Program-made: the position numbers and the translations under genes | The notes under the pieces: generated by a model | What the model was told of the DNA's origin: nothing | Databases searched by the model: none | The model's input: the letters and a program-made list of their open reading frames with translations, nothing else | Assembly: GCA_039812405.1 (NCBI GenBank) | Contig: JBDIAL010000089.1 | Coordinates: 1 to 13,374 of the forward strand | DNA from: Nostocoides sp039812405 | Lineage (GTDB): Bacteria > Actinomycetota > Actinomycetes > Actinomycetales > Dermatophilaceae | Direction: 5' to 3' | DNA length: 13,374 nucleotides | Part shown: in pieces, positions 1-6,292 of the stretch | Position numbering within the stretch: position 1 is the stretch's first letter | Layout of the letters: each line of letters starts with the position of its first letter

Positions 1-780
1 CGGCTCGGGAGAGCGCAGGCCGTCCGCGTCGGTCAGCGGGCGAGCGGACCGACTGATCCGGCGCACGGCCGCCTCCTCGAGCAGCGTCGTCGGGAGCGGC
101 GCGGAGGCGACGGCCCGCGCGACCCGGTCGACGGGCAGCGGGAGCGCCGCGGCGGCGACCACCCAGTTGCCGAACCGCCGCCCCTTGGCCACGTCGGCCG
201 TCGTCAGCGCGACCGCGTGCGGGAGCCGCGCGGTCACCGTCGCGAGGACGCGGGCGAGGTAGCGCCGGTCGGGCTCGTCGGTCACGTTGAGCAGGAGCAC
301 CCCGCCGGGGCCCAGCACCCGCGTGTATGCCGCGACGGCCCCCTCCGTCGTGAGGTCCGCCGGCACCCGGCCCGCCGCGAAGGCGTCGACGACGACCGCG
401 TCCGCGCTGCCGTCCCCCAGCGTCGCGAGCCCGGCGCGACCGTCGACGGCCCGCACCCGGATCCGGTGACCCCGCGGGAGGGGCAGCGCGCGGCGCACCG
501 TCTCGGTGAGCGCCGCGTCGGGCTCGAGGACGATCTGCGGTGAGCCGGGCCGGGTGGCCTGGACCCAGCGCGGGAGGGTGAGCCCGGCGCCCCCGAGGTG
601 GGTGACGGCGAGCCGCCCCGGGGGCAGCGCGCCGAGGACGAGGGCGAGGTGCTGGACGTACTCGAAGCCGAGGAGCAGCGGGTCCTCGAGCACGACGTAG
701 GACTGGTGCCGGCCGTCGAGGACGACCGTCGTGCCGCCGTGCGCGTCCCGGAGGAGCTCGACCGTCGGTGCCTCGCCCAC
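1..780 (-). CDS. Spermidine-synthase-like protein, 3' end cut by the window
   Basis: The reading frame is open from a GTG at 780 to the left edge: 260 codons with no stop, so the C-terminus is missing or nearly reached. It resembles the polyamine aminopropyltransferase (spermidine synthase) fold, a Rossmann SAM-type methyltransferase. Visible landmarks are HQSYVVLEDP (residues 25-34), the nucleotide loop HLGGAGLTLPRW (61-72), the acidic end of strand 2, LEPD (85-88), AVDGR around D113, and VVVDAF (129-134), where spermidine synthases carry the catalytic Asp region. Actinobacteria carry many such proteins that probably do not make spermidine, so the substrate is unknown and a generic methyltransferase is possible. 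The start is well fixed. An in-frame stop lies at 790-792, and a TAGCCT -10 box (787-792) is 6 nt before the GTG, indicating a leaderless mRNA. It is transcribed away from the YqgE gene across an 82-nt gap. Confidence 0.82.
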   Translation of the reverse strand, partial: MGEAPTVELLRDAHGGTTVVLDGRHQSYVVLEDPLLLGFEYVQHLALVLGALPPGRLAVTHLGGAGLTLPRWVQATRPGSPQIVLEPDAALTETVRRALPLPRGHRIRVRAVDGRAGLATLGDGSADAVVVDAFAAGRVPADLTTEGAVAAYTRVLGPGGVLLLNVTDEPDRRYLARVLATVTARLPHAVALTTADVAKGRRFGNWVVAAAALPLPVDRVARAVASAPLPTTLLEEAAVRRISRSARPLTDADGLRSPEP

Positions 781-786
781 CGCGCC

Positions 787-792
787 AGGCTA
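787..792 (-). promoter_or_regulatory. -10 box of a leaderless promoter for the spermidine-synthase-like gene
   Basis: TAGCCT fits the actinobacterial TANNNT -10 consensus and ends 6 nt before the GTG at 780, so transcription would begin at or next to the start codon. A GCGACA at 809-814 (minus strand, 16-nt spacer) is a weak -35 candidate. No Shine-Dalgarno sequence is present. Five other genes in this window show the same geometry or close to it. Confidence 0.6.
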
Positions 793-795
793 CGG

Positions 796-819
796 GGGCG
801 GTGACACCTGTCGCCGCCC
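796..819. promoter_or_regulatory. 24-bp near-perfect palindrome, candidate operator between divergent genes
   Basis: The core is GGCGGTGACA-CC-TGTCGCCGCC (797-818). It is an inverted repeat with one mismatched pair (T802/G813), extended by one G-C pair on each side. It lies in the 82-nt gap between two divergent genes, starts 4 nt upstream of the leftward -10 box and covers the leftward -35 zone. Symmetry and position suit a dimeric regulator. The regulator is unknown, and in DNA this GC-rich some palindromes arise by chance. Confidence 0.4.
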
Positions 820-850
820 TCCGTCACCCTCCGGGCGGTGCGGATCCGTG

Positions 851-856
851 CAGAAT
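851..856 (+). promoter_or_regulatory. Possible leaderless -10 box for the YqgE gene
   Basis: CAGAAT keeps the second A and the last T of TANNNT but has C at position 1. It ends 6 nt before the ATG at 863, the same spacing as the other leaderless starts here. There is no ribosome binding site upstream. Confidence 0.4.
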
Positions 857-862
857 GGTGCC

Positions 863-1438
863 ATGGCAGAGGGCCGGTGGGCTGGTGCGGCGCTGGCGGG
901 CCGGTTGCTGCTCGCGACGCCGGAGATCAGCGACGGCATCTTCCACCGCAGCGTCGTGCTCGTCCTCCACCACGACGACAGCGGCGCCCAGGGCGTCGTC
1001 CTCAACCGCCCCCTCGACGCCTCCGTCGAGGCGGTGCTGCCGGGCTGGCAGGACCTGCTGACCGCCCCGGGGAACCTCTTCCAGGGCGGACCCGTCCAGC
1101 TCGACTCGGCGATCGGCCTCGTCACCGTCCCGGGCCCGTCCGCGCCGCCGGTCGGGGTGCGACGGCTCTTCGGCACGGTCTGCGTCATCGACCTCGACAC
1201 CCCGCCCGAGCTCGTCGGGAGCGGCCTGGCCGGCATGAGGGTGTTCGCGGGGTATGCCGGGTGGTCCGGGGGGCAGCTCGAGGGCGAGATCGCGACGGGC
1301 AGCTGGTATGTCGTGGCCGCCGAGAGCCGCGACGCCTTCACCGACGACCCGGAGCGGCTGTGGGCCGGCGTGCTGCGCCGGCAGCCCGACGAGCTGGCCT
1401 GGATGGCGACCTACCCCGCGGACCCCGAGCTCAACTGA
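863..1438 (+). CDS. yqgE: YqgE/AlgH family protein (UPF0301)
   Basis: The protein has 191 residues, the normal length for the YqgE/AlgH (DUF179) family. Family landmarks are all present: LLLATPEI (15-22), the FHRSVVLVLHHD stretch (27-38), GVVLNRPL (44-51), FQGGPVQ (73-79) and the signature GYAGWSGGQLEGEI (130-143). It is a soluble protein with no signal peptide or membrane segment. The molecular function of the family is not established. AlgH was first named as an alginate regulator in Pseudomonas, which says little about actinobacteria. I chose the ATG at 863 because homology begins at AGRLLLATPEI and the segment upstream (from 731) is low-complexity and unlike the family. It is 30 nt upstream of the DUF3039 gene on the same strand, which has its own promoter. 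Confidence 0.93.
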   Translation: MAEGRWAGAALAGRLLLATPEISDGIFHRSVVLVLHHDDSGAQGVVLNRPLDASVEAVLPGWQDLLTAPGNLFQGGPVQLDSAIGLVTVPGPSAPPVGVRRLFGTVCVIDLDTPPELVGSGLAGMRVFAGYAGWSGGQLEGEIATGSWYVVAAESRDAFTDDPERLWAGVLRRQPDELAWMATYPADPELN

Positions 1439-1456
1439 CCGACCCGCGGCCCGGCA

Positions 1457-1462
1457 TACGAT
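1457..1462 (+). promoter_or_regulatory. -10 box of a leaderless promoter for the DUF3039 gene
   Basis: TACGAT matches TANNNT and is followed by 6 nt and then the ATG at 1469. It sits inside the 30-nt gap after the YqgE stop, so the DUF3039 gene is probably transcribed independently as well as by read-through. The first bases overlap one of the GGCATAC words that are over-represented in this window. Confidence 0.6.
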
Positions 1463-1468
1463 GGGTCG

Positions 1469-1786
1469 ATGACCCAGCCGCGGAACTCCCTCGACGAACC
1501 CCTGGCCCCGGGCGGCCCCGACGGCCCGCAGACGCAGACCGCCGTCCTCGAGCGGACCTCGACCGCGCCCCTGCCGCAGGTCCAGGAGCCGGGGGACCAC
1601 GAGCGGTTCGCCCACTACGCGGACAAGAACAAGATCATGGAGTCGGCGCTCACCGGCGCCCCCGTCGTCGCGCTGTGCGGCAAGGTGTGGGTGCCCGGGC
1701 GGGACCCGCAGAAGTTCCCGGTCTGCCCGACCTGCCGGGAGATCCTCGACGAGCTCTTCCCGCCCGAGGACGGCGACGAGGGCTGA
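1469..1786 (+). CDS. DUF3039 family protein, small putative zinc-binding protein
   Basis: The protein has 105 residues. The first 40 or so are a disordered, Pro/Gly/Thr-rich tail. The conserved part runs from HERFAHYADKNKI to the end and matches what I recall of DUF3039, an actinobacterial family of unknown function. It contains LCGKVW (C70) and VCPTC (C86, C89). These three Cys plus a nearby His (in HERFAH or HYADK) could form a zinc site, which is inference. It is acidic at the C-terminus. The start is fixed by the leaderless -10 box at 1457-1462. The DEAD/DEAH helicase gene begins 83 nt downstream on the same strand. I recall this pair as a recurring neighbourhood in actinobacteria, suggesting a shared role, possibly in nucleic-acid handling. 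Confidence 0.85.
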   Translation: MTQPRNSLDEPLAPGGPDGPQTQTAVLERTSTAPLPQVQEPGDHERFAHYADKNKIMESALTGAPVVALCGKVWVPGRDPQKFPVCPTCREILDELFPPEDGDEG

Positions 1787-1854
1787 GCCCCGGGGGCGGC
1801 CCGACACGCCCGCCCGCCACGCGGGCCGGTCCGGGGCCGTCCGGCTCCCCTGGT

Positions 1855-1860
1855 TAGGGT
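1855..1860 (+). promoter_or_regulatory. -10 box for the helicase gene
   Basis: TAGGGT (TANNNT) ends 9 nt before the ATG at 1870, so the mRNA would have a leader of at most a few bases. There is no Shine-Dalgarno sequence. The helicase therefore likely has its own promoter despite following DUF3039 closely. Confidence 0.5.
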
Positions 1861-1869
1861 GGTCCGGCC

Positions 1870-3669
1870 ATGTCCGAGCCGTCGCCGTCCCATCCGTCCG
1901 CGCGAGGGCTCTCCCACATCTCCCCGGCCTTCCCCGAGCGGGCCGCCTGGGGGACCGCGGACAAGCTGCGCGCGTGGCAGCAGGCCGCGCTGCGCGCCTA
2001 CCTCGCGGCGGGCGAGCGGGACTTCCTCGCCGTCGCGACGCCGGGTGCGGGGAAGACGACGTTCGCGCTGCGGGTCGCCGTCGAGCTCATGCAGCGGGGG
2101 GAGGTGCGCGCCGTCACCGTCGTCGCGCCCACCGAGCACCTCAAGACGCAGTGGGCCGACGCGGCCGCCCGGGTCGGGATCAGCCTCGACCCCCGCTTCT
2201 CCAACGCGGTGGGCGAGAGCTCGCGGGACTACGACGGCGTCGCCGTGACCTACGCCCAGGTCGCGACCCGTCCCGGCCTGCACCGCCGCCGCACCGAGCA
2301 GGTGCCGACGCTCGTCGTCCTCGACGAGATCCACCACGGCGGCGACGCGAAGTCGTGGGGCGACGCCATCCGCGAGGCCTTCGAGCCGGCCACCCGGCGC
2401 CTCGCCCTCACCGGGACGCCGTTCCGCTCCGACACCAACCCCATCCCGTTCGTCCGCTACGAGCTCGACGAGCAGGGGACGCTCCGCTCGGCGTCCGACC
2501 ATGCCTACGGGTATGCCGAGGCGCTGCGCGACGGCGTCGTCCGGCCCGTCCTCTTCCTCGCCTACGGCGGGGACATGAGGTGGCGCACCCGGGCGGGCGA
2601 CGAGGTGGCGGCCCGGCTCGGGGAGCCGCTGACGAAGGACCTGACGGCCCAGGCCTGGCGGACGGCGCTCGACGCCAAGGGCGAGTGGGTCCCCGCCGTC
2701 CTCGCGGCCGCCGACCGGCGGCTCACCGAGGTCCGCCGCCACGTCCCCGACGCGGGGGCCATGGTCATCGCGTCGAACCAGACGGCTGCCCGCTCCTACG
2801 CCCGGATCCTGCAGGGCCTCACCGGCGAGCAGCCGACCGTCGTCCTCTCCGACGACTCCGGCGCCTCGGGACGGATCGAGGCATATGCCGCGTCGACCTC
2901 GCGGTGGCTCGTCGCCGTCCGGATGGTGTCCGAGGGCGTCGACGTGCCACGGCTCTGCGTCGGTGTGTATGCGACGTCGACCTCCACCCCGCTCTTCTTC
3001 GCCCAGGCGGTGGGCCGGTTCGTCCGGGCCCGGCGGCGCGGCGAGACCGCCTCGGTCTTCCTCCCGTCGGTGCCCGTCATCCTCGAGCACGCGGCCCGCC
3101 TCGAGGAGGAGCGCGACCACGCCCTCGACCGCCCGGCGCCCGGGGCCGACGACGTCGCCGGGACATGGGCCGCGGAGGACTCCCTCCACGCGGAGGAGGA
3201 CCGGCTCGTCGCGGCAGCCAACCGGGCCGAGGCGGCCCTGGACAGCCGGGGCGCGTTCGAGGCGCTCGGGTCCCGGGCCGAGCTCGACCACGTGCTCTTC
3301 GACGCCCAGCAGTTCGGCCTCGGGGCCGCGGCCGGCTCCGTCGAGGAGGAGGACTACCTCGGGCTGCCCGGTCTCCTCGAGCCGCACCAGGTGACCGACC
3401 TGCTCCGCGAGCGGCAGGCCCGCCACCTGGCCGCCCGGCCGAGACGGTCCGCCCCGCAGCCGGTCTCGCAGCACCGCGCCCTCGCCACCCAGCGCAAGGA
3501 GCTCAACGCGCTCGTCGCGGCCTACGCCCGCAAGACGGGCGCGTCGCACGCCTCGATCCACGTCGACCTGCGCCGGGCCTGCGGCGGTCCCGAGCTCGCC
3601 ACGGCCACCTCGGAGGAGGTCACCGCCCGGATCGACCGGATCCGCCGCTGGTTCGTCGGCCGTCGCTGA
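1870..3669 (+). CDS. Superfamily 2 DEAD/DEAH-box helicase
   Basis: The 599-residue protein has a complete two-lobe SF2 core. Visible motifs are Walker A ATPGAGKTT (56-64, K62), motif II DEIH (152-155), motif III-like LTGTPFRSD (180-188), motif V SEGVDVP (354-360) and motif VI QAVGRFVRARR (379-389). The hydrophobic run and TPGAGKT resemble the RAD3/UvrB-like 'type III restriction' helicases more than RNA DEAD-box proteins. All catalytic residues I can check are present, so it is probably an active ATP-dependent nucleic-acid translocase. Residues beyond about 400 are charged, partly coiled-coil, and end in a small basic domain with no motif I recognise. Function in the cell is unknown. The adjacent DUF3039 gene is the best clue to a partner. 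Its last 50 nt overlap the 3' end of the convergent isomerase-like gene. Confidence 0.93.
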   Translation: MSEPSPSHPSARGLSHISPAFPERAAWGTADKLRAWQQAALRAYLAAGERDFLAVATPGAGKTTFALRVAVELMQRGEVRAVTVVAPTEHLKTQWADAAARVGISLDPRFSNAVGESSRDYDGVAVTYAQVATRPGLHRRRTEQVPTLVVLDEIHHGGDAKSWGDAIREAFEPATRRLALTGTPFRSDTNPIPFVRYELDEQGTLRSASDHAYGYAEALRDGVVRPVLFLAYGGDMRWRTRAGDEVAARLGEPLTKDLTAQAWRTALDAKGEWVPAVLAAADRRLTEVRRHVPDAGAMVIASNQTAARSYARILQGLTGEQPTVVLSDDSGASGRIEAYAASTSRWLVAVRMVSEGVDVPRLCVGVYATSTSTPLFFAQAVGRFVRARRRGETASVFLPSVPVILEHAARLEEERDHALDRPAPGADDVAGTWAAEDSLHAEEDRLVAAANRAEAALDSRGAFEALGSRAELDHVLFDAQQFGLGAAAGSVEEEDYLGLPGLLEPHQVTDLLRERQARHLAARPRRSAPQPVSQHRALATQRKELNALVAAYARKTGASHASIHVDLRRACGGPELATATSEEVTARIDRIRRWFVGRR

Positions 3670-5413
3670 CCGACCCGGCCGGCGTGGCCCTTCGCCGCGC
3701 GAGCGGCTCCAGGAGCCGGTAGGCGTCGGCGAGCGTCGAGACCGGCGCGAGGCCGAGCGCGACCAGGTCGTCGACGACGTCGACGGGCGACTCGCCGCCG
3801 GTGTCCTCGTTGAGCCTGCCGCCCATGATCACCGGCCCGTCGTAGCCGGAGCGGTCGAGCGCGGCGCGGACCTCCCGGCCGACCGTCAGCGCAGCGCCGT
3901 TGTAGGTGCCCAGCACGATGGCGTCCGCGTCCTCGTCCACCGCGACGTGCACCACTCCCGCGGGGGTCGAGCTGGCCGGCAGCACGACGACCTCCGCACC
4001 AGCGCGCGGGAGCGTGGTCAGCAGCGCGTCTCGCGCGACGTCGTGGACGTCCAGCACCGCGAGCACGATCCGCATGCCTCGCAGATCCGGGACCATGCCG
4101 GCCGAGCCGGCGACCATCAGTCCGACATGGCGCGCCTTCCACGGCACGAGGGCGGCGACCCCGCGCGGCGCGGTGAGCCGGAGGCGCTGCGCGAGGCGCT
4201 GCTCGAGGCGGGTCATGCCGAGACTCCGCAGCGCCAGGAGCACGGCGACCGGATCGGTGGGGTCGACCCCGTCGTCGGCGAGCAGACGGATCGTCGCGTC
4301 CCGGAAGGCCAGGGCGTATGCGCTCACCGCGGCGGCGCGTCGCTCGGCCCGGTCCCAGTCGACGGGCGCACCGGAGCGACGCACCTCGGTCTCGAGCTCG
4401 TGGGCGATCAGCTGCACCTCGAGGTTCTCGGCGCCGGTGGGCACCCGATCGGCCTCGGTGAGCGGGACCGGGTGGACGGCGCTCCCGGTCGGGCGCCGGA
4501 GCTGCGCGGCGAGGTCCACGGTGAGATATCGGCGGAGCACCTCCGCGTTGTGCGCGCGGTCCCCGGCCCGCATGTCGACGGTGTTGCCGTAGACCATCGA
4601 CCCGAGATGGTCGCGATCGTGCACGTCGTCGATCGCGAGGTGCACCACGGCCCGGTGCCAGGGGTCGTCGATCAGGCCGCCGTAGCAGTGCGCGAGCCGG
4701 GCCCCGCACAGGTCCTCGACGACGTACCGCTCGAGCGCGGCCCACCCGACATAGCTGCCGTAGTGGCTGGCCTGCATCGCCACGCCGTCGTCGAGATAGG
4801 AGTGCACGAGCGCTCCGCGATCACGCCAGGCAGCCATCATCCCGAGGGCCTCGACCGTTGCCCGGGTGACCTGGAGGGCGTCCTGTCCCGGCACCTCGAA
4901 GGCGAAGTACTGTCCGAGGTTGCCGATCGTCGTCACCCCGGCGGCTAGGGCCAGACGGGCATGGGCGGCCCCTGCGGGGGTGCCGATCATGAAGTCGCCC
5001 AGGTGCGGCTGGATGGCCGCGGCCTCCCCGACCTGGCTCCAGTCCTCCGGGGCGAGGACCGGGCCGGTCTCCTTCGCCACGGCTGCTCGGGCGTCCTCCT
5101 CGAAGCTCATCGACCGTGACAGCGTCAGCCCGAACCGGTCGCAGGCCCACCCGTGCTCCGCGAGGCCCGCCTCGATGTCGCGCAGCGCGGCCGCGGTCGA
5201 GGGCCAGTCGGTCGACCCGACGTGAGCGTGGTAGGTGATCCGCCCCTCGCGGCGCGCCCGGGCCTTGACCTCGGCCTCGCTGTGGGCCGCATGCCGACGC
5301 AGGTAGGCGGTCTGATGGACGGAGCCGGGCGCGGCACGACGTCCGACAGCCAGCGGCGTCGTGCCGTCCGAGATCAGCCTGCTGTCACCATCCCGAGCCT
5401 GAGCCGAGCCCAC
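3620..5413 (-). CDS. Cobalamin-dependent isomerase-like protein (TIM-barrel-type region plus C-terminal B12-binding domain)
   Basis: The protein has 597 residues. Residues ~440-585 look like a cobalamin-binding domain. They contain LDVHDVARDA with D455 and H457 in the DxHxxG position (the last Gly is Ala460), a Rossmann pattern, LGTYNG (501-506) and VIMGGRLNED (528-537), which fits the conserved GG. H457 would be the lower cobalt ligand. The upstream ~400 residues (YHAHVGSTDWPST, IGNLGQYFAFEVP, GSMVYGNTVDM, HPVPLTEADRVPT) remind me of glutamate-mutase large-subunit-type TIM barrels, with moderate certainty, and would make this a one-chain fusion of both mutase subunits. Substrate unknown. The GTG start is supported by TAGCCT ending 6 nt upstream. 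Codon use looks slightly less GC3-biased than in neighbours (ATA, AGG and TAT-type codons appear), which may indicate later acquisition. It stands alone and is divergent from the RibD-like gene. Confidence 0.75.
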   Translation of the reverse strand: MGSAQARDGDSRLISDGTTPLAVGRRAAPGSVHQTAYLRRHAAHSEAEVKARARREGRITYHAHVGSTDWPSTAAALRDIEAGLAEHGWACDRFGLTLSRSMSFEEDARAAVAKETGPVLAPEDWSQVGEAAAIQPHLGDFMIGTPAGAAHARLALAAGVTTIGNLGQYFAFEVPGQDALQVTRATVEALGMMAAWRDRGALVHSYLDDGVAMQASHYGSYVGWAALERYVVEDLCGARLAHCYGGLIDDPWHRAVVHLAIDDVHDRDHLGSMVYGNTVDMRAGDRAHNAEVLRRYLTVDLAAQLRRPTGSAVHPVPLTEADRVPTGAENLEVQLIAHELETEVRRSGAPVDWDRAERRAAAVSAYALAFRDATIRLLADDGVDPTDPVAVLLALRSLGMTRLEQRLAQRLRLTAPRGVAALVPWKARHVGLMVAGSAGMVPDLRGMRIVLAVLDVHDVARDALLTTLPRAGAEVVVLPASSTPAGVVHVAVDEDADAIVLGTYNGAALTVGREVRAALDRSGYDGPVIMGGRLNEDTGGESPVDVVDDLVALGLAPVSTLADAYRLLEPLARRRATPAGSVSDGRRTSGGSGRSGR

Positions 5414-5419
5414 GAGGAG

Positions 5420-5425
5420 AGGCTA
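5420..5425 (-). promoter_or_regulatory. -10 box of a leaderless promoter for the isomerase-like gene
   Basis: TAGCCT on the minus strand is followed by exactly 6 nt (CTCCTC) and the GTG at 5413. This is the same hexamer and spacing as for the spermidine-synthase-like gene and the 295-residue gene. It decides the start among several possible ones. Confidence 0.6.
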
Positions 5426-5450
5426 TCGCCCACCCCCACGGGTCTCGAGG

Positions 5451-5506
5451 GGCCGGTCGAGGGATGCCAGGACCATCGCAGGGACACCGCATACCTCGAC
5501 CCAGCG
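5451..5506 (-). repeat. Third, inverted copy of the hairpin repeat, in a divergent promoter region
   Basis: Read on the minus strand from 5506 to 5451, this segment aligns without gaps to the repeat unit at 9324-9387. By hand count about 45 of 56 positions match, including TCCT, GCAT, CCTCGA and CGGC blocks. Its arms GTCGAGGTATGC and GCATCCCTCGAC are complementary at 11 of 12 positions, so it could form a stem around a loop of about 24 nt. It occupies the space between the promoter of the isomerase-like gene (-10 at 5420-5425) and that of the RibD-like gene (-10 at 5529-5534). It has no coding potential I can support. Confidence 0.65.
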
Positions 5507-5534
5507 CTGAGACGGGGCTCGGTCGGCATACTGT
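5507..5534 (+). promoter_or_regulatory. Candidate promoter for the RibD-like gene
   Basis: TACTGT at 5529-5534 fits TANNNT. A weak -35 (CTGAGA, 5507-5512) lies 16 nt upstream. This would give a leader of about 40 nt, which holds the ribosome binding site, so this gene is not leaderless, unlike most neighbours. The -10 overlaps a GGCATAC word (5525-5531). Confidence 0.4.
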
Positions 5535-5567
5535 CAGCACCCGGGGCACCGCGGCCCCGTCGACAGC

Positions 5568-5573
5568 AAGGAG
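5568..5573 (+). promoter_or_regulatory. Ribosome binding site fixing the GTG start of the RibD-like gene
   Basis: AAGGAG lies 6 nt before the GTG at 5580. This is one of only two strong Shine-Dalgarno sequences I see in the window, and it supports the GTG as start. Confidence 0.7.
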
Positions 5574-5579
5574 CAGACC

Positions 5580-6227
5580 GTGTCGCTCGTCCGCGTGCAC
5601 AATCTCGGCGTCTCTCTCGACGGCTTCGCCACGGGCGAGCCCCAGACGCTGGAGGAGCCGTTCGGGCACGCCGGGAGCCGGCTGCTGGACTGGATGATCG
5701 ACACGGACTCGTTCCACGCGATGCACGGCCTGGAGCGCGGACCGGACGGCGTCGACAACGCGTTCGCCTCGCGGTTCTACCCCGGCATCGGGGCGGAGAT
5801 CATGGGGCGCAACAAGTTCGGGCCCCAGCGCGGTCCGTGGGACGACCTGGACTGGCGTGGCTGGTGGGGCGACAACCCGCCGTTCCACACGCCGGTCTTC
5901 GTCCTCACCCACCACCCCCGGCCGAGCCTGGAGATGGAGGGCGGGACCACCTTCCACTTCGTCGACGCGACCCCCGCCGAGGCGCTGGAGCAGGCCCGGG
6001 AGGCGGCGGGCGGGCTCGACGTCCGGATCGGCGGCGGCCCGACGGTGGTCCGGGAGTTCCTCGCGGCCGACCTCGTCGACCACCTCCACGTGGGACTCGT
6101 GCCGATCGTGCTCGGCCGCGGAGTGCGGCTGTGGGACGGGCTGGAGGGCCTGGAGGACCGGTTCACCGTCGAGGCGGCCGCGTCCCCGAGAGGGGTGACC
6201 CACATGGTCTTCAACCGGCGCCGCTGA
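5580..6227 (+). CDS. Dihydrofolate reductase / RibD C-terminal-like family protein
   Basis: The protein has 215 residues and shows the RibD_C (DHFR-like) fold seen in many actinobacterial 'dihydrofolate reductase family' proteins. Landmarks are NLGVSLDGFATG near the N-terminus, IMGRNKFGP (74-82) at the NADPH-contact helix, PVFVLTHHPRP, IGGGPTVVREFL (150-161) with the nucleotide-binding Gly cluster, and GLVPIVLGRGVRLWDG. Members are predicted NADPH-dependent reductases. True folate reductase or riboflavin activity is not implied, and the substrate is unknown. The start is GTG with a good AAGGAG site. It is divergent from the isomerase-like gene and followed, 65 nt on, by the large dehydrogenase on the same strand. 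Nothing in the sequence links the three functionally. Confidence 0.88.
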   Translation: MSLVRVHNLGVSLDGFATGEPQTLEEPFGHAGSRLLDWMIDTDSFHAMHGLERGPDGVDNAFASRFYPGIGAEIMGRNKFGPQRGPWDDLDWRGWWGDNPPFHTPVFVLTHHPRPSLEMEGGTTFHFVDATPAEALEQAREAAGGLDVRIGGGPTVVREFLAADLVDHLHVGLVPIVLGRGVRLWDGLEGLEDRFTVEAAASPRGVTHMVFNRRR

Positions 6228-6250
6228 GCGGTCGCGGGGCAGCGCGACGG

Positions 6251-6275
6251 CCCGGGCACCCCGCCCTGCCCCGGG
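6251..6275 (+). terminator. GC-rich hairpin between the RibD-like and dehydrogenase genes
   Basis: Arms CCCGGGCA (6251-6258) and TGCCCCGGG (6267-6275) can pair with one bulged C around an 8-nt loop. It lies 24 nt after the RibD-like stop. There is no T-run, so if it is a terminator it is of the U-less type common in actinobacteria. Chance pairing is possible in this GC-rich gap. Confidence 0.3.
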
Positions 6276-6277
6276 TC

Positions 6278-6283
6278 GGGGAG
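6278..6283 (+). promoter_or_regulatory. Possible ribosome binding site of the dehydrogenase gene
   Basis: GGGGAG lies 9 nt before the ATG at 6293. No TANNNT box occurs at leaderless distance, so this gene probably has a short leader or is read through from the RibD-like gene. Confidence 0.4.
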
Positions 6284-6292
6284 ACTGTCGGT

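Noticed and set aside
282..827. Minus-strand 181-codon frame at the left end
   Set aside because: It is Ser/Arg-rich. The adjacent minus frame from 780 to the edge encodes the recognisable spermidine-synthase-like protein.
731..862. Longer YqgE start at 731
   Set aside because: The added 44 residues are low complexity, overlap the divergent gene, and do not fit the family N-terminus.
1814..1826. CCCGC/GCGGG hairpin after the DUF3039 gene
   Set aside because: A 5-bp stem without a T-run is expected by chance in this GC-rich gap.
1870..3669. Helicase as part of a restriction or phage-defence island
   Set aside because: There are no nuclease, methyltransferase, integrase or other defence genes nearby, and the neighbours are housekeeping-type actinobacterial genes.
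5153..6292. Possible N-terminal extension of the dehydrogenase
   Set aside because: The frame is open, but homology starts just after the ATG at 6293. The upstream part is antisense or out of frame to two well-supported genes.
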